Origin: Flavivirga jejuensis
GTDB lineage: Bacteria; Bacteroidota; Bacteroidia; Flavobacteriales; Flavobacteriaceae
Assembly: GCF_030540765.1 (NCBI RefSeq)
Contig: NZ_JAUOEL010000004.1
Span: 496,001 to 560,000, forward strand
Direction of reading: 5' to 3'
Length of the DNA stretch: 64,000 nucleotides
Part shown: positions 46,237 to 53,060 of the stretch, one piece after another
Layout of the letters: each line of letters starts with the position of its first letter
Position numbering within the stretch: position 1 is the first letter of the stretch
Made by a program: the position numbers and the translations under genes
The notes under the pieces: model-generated
The model's database searches: none
What the model saw: the letters and a program-made list of their open reading frames with translations, nothing else
Told to the model about the DNA's origin: nothing

Positions 46237-46480
46237 AAAATCGCAAAACTGCGAAGTTACGATATTATACCATTTGATATTTGAATTTTTTTGATTATAA
46301 CGGTTCTTTTTACAGTATGCTTAAAAATAAAAATAAACCGTAACTACCACTATGCTTGATTTTTATTTTTCGCATCATACAAGAATATTTAGCTTTACTC
46401 TAAAAAAAATCAAATGTCAAATGGTATTTGTAGTTAAATTTCTGTGAAGTTTTATCCCAGATTTATTATAATTGTAAATA

Positions 46481-46643
46481 GAAGTGGTTTAAACTTTTTT
46501 CAATTGGCTACAGAATGCTCTTTTTTACTCAATTTTTGCCTTTTTATTGATGCATAGGGTTACTATGAATCGCAAAAAAAACGCTTTAATTGATCTATGA
46601 AATAACTATTTCTCGCTTCAATCAAAAAAGTTTAAACCACTTC
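46481..46643. mobile_element. MITE-like inverted-repeat element
   Basis: Perfect 20-bp terminal inverted repeats, GAAGTGGTTTAAACTTTTTT (46481-46500) and its complement (46624-46643), enclose 123 bp with no ORF. It lies in the divergent uvrA / 46698 intergenic region, 55 bp before that gene. Size and ends fit a miniature inverted-repeat element or a long cruciform. The flanks share only a short ATA. The rest of the 46237-46679 gap holds nothing I recognise. Confidence 0.55.
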
Positions 46644-46697
46644 ATAAAGAAAAACTAAAATGTTTTCTCCTTTGAGAAAATGATAAAAATATTATTT

Positions 46698-47222
46698 ATG
46701 AAATTATTAGGAATAGGATCAAGAATTAATCATTCGGAATACGGGAAAGGTGTTGTAACTAACGTGACTACGCAGCATTATTGGGTGACTTTTATAGAAG
46801 GTGGACTGGAAACCATAGATTTAGATAGCGATTTTGAAATTATTGAAGCCGCTGATGGTGATGTGGATGCCGTAAGCTTTTTTGATGTAGAAAGTAGTTT
46901 GGTGAGTATTTTGAAAAAATGGAGTGATGTTAGTGAAATTGTGCCTATTTCAGATAAATATAAAGGCGGTAGACTCATTTTGGAACCAGCCGATACTAGT
47001 TTAAAGTCTTATGAGTTACCAATAGATACCTTTTTCCATAAAATAACGATGGTTAGAGATCGATTACGTGTTATGGAACAACGTATAAATTCAAGTGATT
47101 TGGATGAACAGGGTAAAATAGATTTGCAACAATATATTACCAGAATTTATGGTAGCTTGACAAGTTTTAATGTGTTGTTTAAATCGAAGAGTCATAATTT
47201 TGTAGGGCAACGGAGTAAGTAA
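46698..47222 (+). CDS. conserved hypothetical protein
   Basis: About 174 aa from the internal ATG at 46698 (MKLLGIGSRINHSEYGKG), preferred over 46680 because the upstream codons are AT-rich and lack family character. The N-terminal ~45 residues (INHSEYGKGVVTNV, then YWVTFIEGGLETI) look like a small SH3/Tudor-like beta-barrel, the rest is helical (HKITMVRDRLRVMEQRI). Cytoplasmic. Seen commonly in Flavobacteriia by form, function unknown. Confidence 0.8.
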   Translation: MKLLGIGSRINHSEYGKGVVTNVTTQHYWVTFIEGGLETIDLDSDFEIIEAADGDVDAVSFFDVESSLVSILKKWSDVSEIVPISDKYKGGRLILEPADTSLKSYELPIDTFFHKITMVRDRLRVMEQRINSSDLDEQGKIDLQQYITRIYGSLTSFNVLFKSKSHNFVGQRSK

Positions 47223-47379
47223 TGGGTTTGTATATTTTTTAGAATAGAATATTAACAGACTATTTTATATTTAGATAGTTACGTTCATCGAATTAATACG
47301 ATTTTATTTTAGTTTAGAATTTTGAAACTGTAAATTCGTTTTAAAGATTCCCAAATCTATAAAGCGTACTATATATATT

Positions 47380-48021
47380 ATGAAATGTTCCCGAATGAAG
47401 TCTTATAAATGGCTTCTAGTTATTTTTTTACAGCTTCTTTTTTTATCATTTTCTTGCTCTAAAGATGATTCGCCACAGCATGGAACAATGATAGATTTAG
47501 GAATTGATGATGATGAAGTTCTGTCTAGATTAACAACCTCTTTAGTAGGTGGATTGCCCGATGGTGATGGGAATCCTGAAAACCTATGCAACAATGGCGA
47601 AATGCAACTAATGGTAGATGATCCTTACTGTGGTTATGTTGATGTAGGGGAGTATGGGCTTAATCAGATTAATGAGTATCGTTCTATGCATGGTTTACCT
47701 CCTTATGTACGTGCTATTGAATATGAGCTTTGTGCTGCTCGTGAGGCTAGATTAGCTGTGGAAAATGATGTTTCTCATTGGAGTGATGGATGTGGCTGGA
47801 AATCACAGGGTGCTGCTGGTGGTGGACGAGGCGGTGACACCTCAAACGGAACTGTTGAAAAATCAATTTGGTGGGTGCCTAAACTTTTTTATGAGGAAGG
47901 ACCAGATGGTGGTCACTATCAGGCTATGATGGAAGAAAGAAGCCGAGCTGTCGCCATTGGTTATTATGCCATTGATAGGGACAGGCATGGCGTGGTAGTA
48001 AATTATTATGATTCACTTTGA
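47380..48021 (+). CDS. CAP-domain lipoprotein
   Basis: 213 aa. Lipoprotein signal (FLSFSC). From residue ~90 the protein follows the CAP/SCP fold: LNQINEYRSMHGLPPY (helix with typical NxxR/L), LCAAREARLAVENDVSHW, and HYQAMMEERSRAVAIGYYAI..GVVVNYYDS. The usual second His is seen in GGHYQAM. Surface-exposed; function of bacterial CAP lipoproteins is mostly unknown. It is the last plus-strand gene before the toxin array. Confidence 0.75.
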   Translation: MKCSRMKSYKWLLVIFLQLLFLSFSCSKDDSPQHGTMIDLGIDDDEVLSRLTTSLVGGLPDGDGNPENLCNNGEMQLMVDDPYCGYVDVGEYGLNQINEYRSMHGLPPYVRAIEYELCAAREARLAVENDVSHWSDGCGWKSQGAAGGGRGGDTSNGTVEKSIWWVPKLFYEEGPDGGHYQAMMEERSRAVAIGYYAIDRDRHGVVVNYYDSL

Positions 48022-48118
48022 TATGTTTTTATGTGTTTATCAAATAGCTTAATTGATTCCTTTAAGAATACTGTTTATATGATATTTACAGCTACATATT
48101 TAAAAAGTTCTTTCTAAA

Positions 48119-48221
48119 ACACAAAAAGCTATGACATAAAAATCATAGCTTCTGTTGTTTTCTTACTCGTAATGGCGCTCGTCAAAGACGAAGTGCTAGC
48201 GCATACGAGGACTAGCAAGGG
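48119..48221 (-). mobile_element. RAYT-relic element, fragment A
   Basis: Only the REP-like end and hairpin of the ~385-bp element: AAGCTATGA/TCATAGCTT with loop CATAAAAA, then a diverged GCTAG palindrome and CATACGAGGACTAGC. It marks the outer end of the toxin-cassette array. Confidence 0.7.
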
Positions 48222-48272
48222 CTTGTAGATATATTGCCATCAGCATCCTCGCTATCGAGAGCACTGTGATTA

Positions 48273-48682
48273 TTAATTTGGTCGATTACCAAGAACTTCA
48301 AAAACCATTATTATTATTATTACAAAAGTTAAAATAATATAAAGCCAGAAAAGAACTATTTTTATTTTACTATTGCTAAATAATTTCCTTTTAAAATGTT
48401 TTTCAATTATTAAATATTTTTGCTTGTAAATAAATAAAAGTTAAAAAATATTATAGATGAGATGACAATTAGAACATGAATTAACTTTAATTTAAAATTT
48501 TCAACAATATTGAATCCATGTACAACAATAACAAATAGAGTTATCAAATTTAGCATAACTAAAATAGACAGAGAAAATAAAGCTATCACTTCTGGCATCC
48601 TCAAATTTGGCATCCAAGCCTTTTCCGTTTTTTTTGCAATCTTATATAAATTGTAGAAGATAAATTTATACATAGTTATCAA
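48273..48682 (-). pseudogene. frameshifted immunity-like membrane protein
   Basis: The first frame gives 90 aa (stop at 48410) with two membrane spans (ALFSLSILVMLNLITLFVIVV, and VLIVISSIIFFNFYLF). The next frame continues as protein without a gap: KYLIIEKHFKRKLFSN, then a span IVLFWLYIILTFVIIIIMVF, stop at 48273. One missing A in the run at 48417-48421 restores a ~133-aa membrane protein from MYKFIFYN. It sits between two RAYT relics in the cassette array, as an immunity gene would. Could be phase-variable, decayed or a sequencing error. Confidence 0.65.
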
Positions 48683-48693
48683 TATTTAGTAAA

Positions 48694-49087
48694 CCCTGGC
48701 TAGTACTCGTTTGTAACGAGTGCCGTATCTGTTTTTTATTATTAGTTTTAATCTTTATTCTAACTTTTACCCAAAAAAACAATAGCGTCTATTTCTAAAA
48801 CAGTATGATCCTCTTGGTAATTTCTGGCGTTAGAATATTTCCAGCCAGTAGCATTTTATAGGTTTATTATGATGTTGCCAAAATTGATATTTACTCACAT
48901 TATTTTGTTTTTTGCCTGCTCGCTCAAACACCCATAATAGCCATTATTTTCTACTTTCTTGTGGATTATTTTCTATGGCTTCTAAAATACAAAAAGCTAT
49001 GATTTTTATGTCATAGCTTCTGTTGTTTTCTTACTTGTAACGGCACTCGTTGCAAACGATCGCTAGCCATACGAGGACTAGCAGGGG
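48694..49087 (-). mobile_element. RAYT-relic element, copy B
   Basis: Full-length copy (~394 bp). Minus-strand frames give ILEAIENNPQESRKEWLL, then an interrupted NNVSKYQF-type stretch, then DWKYSNARNYQEDHTVLEID, the C-terminal end of an IS200-like RAYT (Y1_Tnp) with a ~30-codon internal deletion and several stops. Ends are inverted repeats (GCTAGnnnTCGTTTGnAACGAG type). Hairpin loop TTTTTATG. Confidence 0.75.
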
Positions 49088-49089
49088 CT

Positions 49090-49701
49090 TTAATATGATG
49101 CAATCAATTCTTTTTTCGTAATTTTCCAATGATTATTTTCTTTATTAATAAAAATATAGCTTTCATTACCGCATAAATTACCACATAAAAACTTAAAATA
49201 TAAAATACCTTGATTCTTTTCTAAATTAAAATAAACTCTTGAAAATTCAATTGCCCCAATATCTAAATCAAAATTAATGTCATTGTTCATGCTTTTTAAA
49301 TCAAACTTTTTTGACTGAACTAAATCTAAATCAAGAAGTTTTTCTTCTTTATCCTCAAAAACATATATCGAACTTAACTTTCTTTCATCTTTTAATATCT
49401 TTAATTCATCTGAATCAATTGGCTTCAACATTTTAGAAATATACAATCTTTTATTTGTTTTCGGTTTTCTATATCTCAGATAATCATTGTGTAGAGAATC
49501 AATATCAATTGAGTCATTTTCTATGCTTATCCCTTTGTTCTTTAAATAAACATTTAACCCTTCATATTCATAATTATCATCTATTAAATTAGAGATTATA
49601 TCTGAATAAATGGTTTCATCTTGAACCCTTTTTTCATTATCACATCTCAAAGATAGTAGTACTATGGGAAGCAAGAAAATTATAAATCGTGTCTTTTTCA
49701 T
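49090..49701 (-). CDS. putative immunity lipoprotein of an orphan cassette
   Basis: 203 aa. Lipoprotein signal (LLSLRC, Cys20). The body is acidic; the last ~50 residues (FSRVYFNLEKNQGILYFKFL, then YIFINKENNHWKITKKELI) resemble the 'W-K-I' tails of many small secreted Bacteroidota proteins of unknown function. It starts 1 bp after the stop of the headless toxin tip, the classic toxin-immunity spacing, and ends at the edge of relic B. Function as an immunity protein is inferred from position. Confidence 0.6.
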   Translation of the reverse strand: MKKTRFIIFLLPIVLLSLRCDNEKRVQDETIYSDIISNLIDDNYEYEGLNVYLKNKGISIENDSIDIDSLHNDYLRYRKPKTNKRLYISKMLKPIDSDELKILKDERKLSSIYVFEDKEEKLLDLDLVQSKKFDLKSMNNDINFDLDIGAIEFSRVYFNLEKNQGILYFKFLCGNLCGNESYIFINKENNHWKITKKELIASY

Positions 49702-49702
49702 T

Positions 49703-49849
49703 TTAATTCTTGTATTTTAATAACCTTTGTTTTATTTCACTTTTACTAAGTCCTGTTTTACCTGTCTTATGCATGTTAATCATTACTGGAAGTACTTTTT
49801 CTAAAAATAAAGAACTAGGTTGTCTTGCATCCATATGCTGATTATACCC
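49703..49849 (-). pseudogene. headless RHS-type toxin tip
   Basis: 48 open codons without a start (GYNQHMDARQPSSLFLEKV, then GKTGLSKSEIKQRLLKYKN), directly in frame with the TRYKQALAG end of RAYT relic C. A reading frame joined 5' to a mobile-element end and 3' to an immunity-like gene is the form of a displaced toxin C-terminus. No catalytic motif recognised; probably truncated. Confidence 0.6.
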
Positions 49850-50226
49850 GGCTAGTGCTTGTTTGTAACGAGTATCGTACCTGTTTATTATTAACCTTTA
49901 TTCTAATTCTATCCAAAAAAACAATAGCGTCTATTTCTAAAACATTATGATCCTCTTGGTAATTTCTGGCGTTAGAATATTTCCAGTCAGTAGCATTCTA
50001 TAGGTTTATTATGATGTTGCTAAAATTGATATTTACTCACATTATTTTGTTTTTTGCTTGCTCAAACATTCCATAATAGCCATTCTTTTCTACTTTCTTG
50101 TGGATTATTTTCTATGGCTTCTAAAATACAAAAAGCTATGACATAAAAATCATAGCTTCTGTTGTTTTCTTACTTGTAACGGCACTCGTTGCAAACGATC
50201 GCTAGCCATACGAGGACTAGCGGGGG
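49847..50226 (-). mobile_element. RAYT-relic element, copy C
   Basis: About 380 bp. Clearest decoding: EAIENNPQESRKEWLL; after a frameshift KKQNNVSKYQF, a TGG-to-TAG change, then QHHNKPIE; after a deletion DWKYSNARNYQEDHNVLEID. These are recognisable RAYT C-terminal motifs. Hairpin loop CATAAAAA, the reverse complement of that in copies B and D. Confidence 0.8.
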
Positions 50227-50270
50227 ACTTCGTTTTTAAATAATTTTGCTAATTGTAAGGTACTCATGCC

Positions 50271-50786
50271 TTAAACGTCATCCCAATTATCTTTCAAAAA
50301 CAAAGTAGTACTGAGCAATAAATCTATCTCATTTTTAATATCTGTATAAAATTTATCCGGAACCATAAAAAGCATTCTATATAAAACATTATTAACATTG
50401 GTCAAATATACAACTCCAATGATTTCTTTGCCTAATGACAATTTTAACTTAAAAATTTCTGAGTTTTTAAAAAAGATTTTTTCATGGTTTAGTATTTCTA
50501 CTTTTCCTAAATCTTTTAAGTATTCGTTTAAATTATTCTCTGATAGTGTTTCAGCATTGCTATTTAATTTGTTTGACATTAAATAAATCAAATACTTTAT
50601 ATCCTGCTTTTTAGAATCGACTATTTTAAAAACGTCTGTATTAGATAAATCTTCTTTGTCAGATTTAAGTCTTTCGTATGTTAAAGACTCAGGAATTTCA
50701 ATACTATAAAATTTTGTTTTCAAAGTATCTTGAGATATAAGATTTAATGGTAGAATAAAAAATGATATGCACAATAGAAATTTCAT
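50271..50786 (-). CDS. secreted protein in orphan cassette
   Basis: 171 aa with a signal peptide (LLCISFFILPLNLIS). The mature part is a mixed alpha/beta domain (FYSIEIPESLTYERLK, IKYLIYLMSNK, EIIGVVYLTNVNNVLYRMLF), of the kind seen in small secreted or periplasmic effector-immunity proteins. No named family. Its ATG overlaps the stop of the 95-aa membrane gene by 4 bp, so the two are translated together. Cassette order: tip, membrane protein, this gene, RAYT relic C. Confidence 0.6.
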   Translation of the reverse strand: MKFLLCISFFILPLNLISQDTLKTKFYSIEIPESLTYERLKSDKEDLSNTDVFKIVDSKKQDIKYLIYLMSNKLNSNAETLSENNLNEYLKDLGKVEILNHEKIFFKNSEIFKLKLSLGKEIIGVVYLTNVNNVLYRMLFMVPDKFYTDIKNEIDLLLSTTLFLKDNWDDV

Positions 50787-51070
50787 AAAAAAAGTTTTTT
50801 AAATATATTTAAGAAAAAATTACCAATTACAAAATATAGCCAAGTAAAAAAACTCAAAATAAATACAACAAAAGGAATAAATAATATAACTACGAGAAAT
50901 CCTTTTATACCATAAACTTGCTCGTCATTAAAATTGACAGGCACTAAATCAAATAATGACAAGAATCCCAATAATAAAGCAAAAGGTGTATATGCAAATA
51001 AAAAATTGACAAACAAAAGTTTAAATAAGTTTTCAGGTTTTTTACTATATTTTTCTATAATTTTTTTCAT
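50783..51070 (-). CDS. two-span membrane protein in orphan cassette
   Basis: 95 aa, two membrane spans (LFAYTPFALLLGFLSLF and VILFIPFVVFILSFFTWLYFVIG), basic N-terminus KKIIEKYSKKPEN. It starts 9 bp after the stop of the headless tip at 51080 and overlaps the 171-aa gene by 4 bp. Two-gene membrane-plus-secreted units behind a toxin tip are a plausible immunity module; no family recognised. Confidence 0.6.
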   Translation of the reverse strand: MKKIIEKYSKKPENLFKLLFVNFLFAYTPFALLLGFLSLFDLVPVNFNDEQVYGIKGFLVVILFIPFVVFILSFFTWLYFVIGNFFLNIFKKLFL

Positions 51071-51079
51071 TACAAATAT

Positions 51080-51481
51080 TTAATTTGGTTGCCAATTAAG
51101 AATACTACTAGCTCTTTCTGCTAAATAATTAACCCCTCCTTCAACTGTCTTTGATAAACCAGAAGCTAAATTATAAAAATTTATGCTTAGAGAAGCTTTA
51201 GCTGGACCTAATTTACCAGTAACACCCACGGTAGATATGTCTTTAGCAGTTAGAGACACTGTTTTTCCTTTTCCTAAGTTAAAATCTCCATCAAAATTCC
51301 CATTTTCTATTGTTGGACCTTGAACATTACCATCTGTATCAACAGATGTACTAATTTCAGTAGCAGTAAAACTACCCCAAATATTGATGCTCTTATCGTT
51401 ATTCCCAGCTAGTGCTCGTTTGTAACGAGTACCGTACCTGTTTTTATTATTAGTTTTAACCTTTATTCTAATTCTATCCAA
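51080..51481 (-). pseudogene. headless toxin tip fused to a RAYT relic
   Basis: 133-codon open frame. Residues 1-26 are RAYT-relic sequence (MDRIRIKVKT...TRYKRALAG); from residue 27 the sequence is unrelated (NNDKSINIWGSFTATEIST, then a Gly/Asn/Thr-rich region and SSILNWQPN). It has no signal or RHS core, so the real unit is the C-terminal ~107 codons, 51080-51403. The same ALAG junction occurs at the other tip (49849). It may be expressed from the relic ATG, but this is doubtful. Confidence 0.55.
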
Positions 51482-51760
51482 AAAAACAATAGCGTCTTTT
51501 TATAAAACAGTATGATCCTCTTGGTAATTTCTGGCTATAGAATATTTCCAGTCAGCAGCATTCTATAGGTTTATTATGATGTTGCTAAAATTGATATTTA
51601 CTCACATTATTTTGTTTTTTGCTTGCACGCTCAAACATTTATAATAGTCATTCTTTTCTACTTTCTTGTAGATTATTGTCTATGGCTTCTAAAATACAAA
51701 AAGCTATGATTTTTATGTCATAGCTTCTGTTGTTTTCTTACTGGTAACGGCACTCGTTAC
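51405..51760 (-). mobile_element. RAYT-relic element, copy D (one end lost)
   Basis: About 356 bp. Same decayed RAYT sequence, but the GCTAGCCATACGAGGACTAGC end is missing where it is joined directly to copy E. Hairpin loop TTTTTATG. The missing end suggests deletion of a cassette between D and E by recombination. Confidence 0.75.
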
Positions 51761-52149
51761 CCCAGCTAGTGCTCGTTTGTAACGAGTACCGTACCTGTTT
51801 TTTATATTAGTTTTAACCTTTATTCTAACTCTCTATCCAAAAAAACAATAGCGTCTATTTCTAAAACAGTATGATTCTTTTGGTAATTTCTGGCGTTAGA
51901 ATATTTCCAGTCAGCAGCATTCTATAGGTTTATTATGATGTTGCTAAAATTGATATTTATTCACATTATTTTGTTTTTTGCTTGCTTGCTCAAACATTCA
52001 TAATAGCCATTCTTTTCTACTTTCTTATGGATTATTTTTATGGCTTCTAAAATACAAAAGCTATGACATAAAATCATAACTTCTGTTGTTTTCTTACTCA
52101 GAACGGCACTCGTTGCAAACGATCGCTAGCCATACGAGGACTAGCGGGG
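51761..52149 (-). mobile_element. RAYT-relic element, copy E
   Basis: About 389 bp, abutting copy D. Same deletion and stops, both REP-like ends present. Hairpin AAGCTATGA/TCATAACTT with the CATAAAA loop and one arm mismatch, so this copy is slightly more diverged. Confidence 0.75.
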
Positions 52150-52157
52150 TTTTTTTT

Positions 52158-52265
52158 TCAATATATTAAAGCTTTGATTATGAATATAATATACGAAAAA
52201 CCAATCGCAAAAACAATGCTAAACAAGTGAAAATTAAATAAATAAACCCTTAACTTAATGACATT
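52158..52265 (-). pseudogene. fragment of a membrane protein gene
   Basis: 35 open codons with no start, ending at a TGA (52158): NVIKLRVYLFNF, then a hydrophobic run HLFSIVFAIGFSYIIFIIK. It is bounded by relics E and F, so it looks like the stump of a lost immunity-type membrane gene. Confidence 0.45.
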
Positions 52266-52270
52266 GGACG

Positions 52271-52310
52271 AGCGCTAGCAGGGGGCTAGCCATACGAGGA
52301 CTAGCAGGGG
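52271..52310 (-). mobile_element. RAYT-relic end fragment F
   Basis: Only the GCTAGCCATACGAGGACTAGC-type end, preceded by a second GCTAGC. It lies 5 bp past the CPBP stop and forms the inner border of the array. Confidence 0.6.
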
Positions 52311-52314
52311 CATA

Positions 52315-53025
52315 CTATGACCCAGCGGGACTTATTTTTTTTAATGAAAAAATACAGACTGTTACCCCAATTATAAATAAAACTAATAACATGAAAATAT
52401 TAGATGTTAAATCTATTTTGTTCGTAATGAATTCAATAATTCTTTCATCGAATAAAATTATAGTGTTTGCAAAAATATGAGCAATTATTGAAAGAAAGAT
52501 ATTTTCAGTTTTAACATAGATATATCCAAAGTATAAGCCTCCTAAAAAGGCTATTAAAATACCCCCAGAATAATAATGTAATAGTGCAAAAATTATAGAA
52601 GAAACCAATACAGCTGATTTATTATTATGTACTAAACTAATACCGTGTGTTAATAAACCTCTGAAAAATAGCTCTTCTGCGATGGGTACAATTAAAATTA
52701 AAATAGTTATGTTTTTAACACTATAAACTACGTCAATTGGTATTGTAATTTTATTACTTGTGATTATATAAGGAACAATAGATAATATTAAATTTACTAT
52801 GTAAAACCCTATCGCTGAAATTATGACCATAAATACATCTTTAGCCTTAAATTTCAATAATTTATAATCTATAATTTTGCGATCTATTAAGAATAGACAT
52901 GCAACAAAATACGAAAGTGTAATAAATGGAATACCATATTTGTACAGCTTTAATTCATTATCAATAATGACTAAAACAATAAAAATTAAAGTTATTATAA
53001 AACTTTTAAAATATGATATTTTCAT
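52315..53025 (-). CDS. CPBP-family intramembrane protein, candidate RHS immunity
   Basis: 236 aa, six to seven membrane spans. The CPBP (Abi) glutamic-protease motifs are intact: EELFFRGLL, ALLHYYSG and AHIFANTII. Family members include bacteriocin-immunity proteins and prenyl-protein-type proteases. It starts 35 bp after the RHS gene and is the first gene behind its variable tail, so a role as the cognate immunity protein is likely but unproven. The last residues (SPAGS) run into REP-like sequence, so the original C-terminus may be altered. Confidence 0.8.
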   Translation of the reverse strand: MKISYFKSFIITLIFIVLVIIDNELKLYKYGIPFITLSYFVACLFLIDRKIIDYKLLKFKAKDVFMVIISAIGFYIVNLILSIVPYIITSNKITIPIDVVYSVKNITILILIVPIAEELFFRGLLTHGISLVHNNKSAVLVSSIIFALLHYYSGGILIAFLGGLYFGYIYVKTENIFLSIIAHIFANTIILFDERIIEFITNKIDLTSNIFMLLVLFIIGVTVCIFSLKKISPAGS

Positions 53026-53060
53026 TCACCCTATTTGTTATATTACTTTGATTTAAAATA

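Noticed and set aside
46300-46440. Possible small RNA in the uvrA upstream region.
   Set aside because: No stable hairpin with terminator and no promoter pair found.
48119-52310. Regularly spaced repeats suggested a CRISPR-like array.
   Set aside because: Units are ~360-395 bp with unequal gene-bearing intervals and decayed transposase sequence; no short direct repeats, no cas genes.
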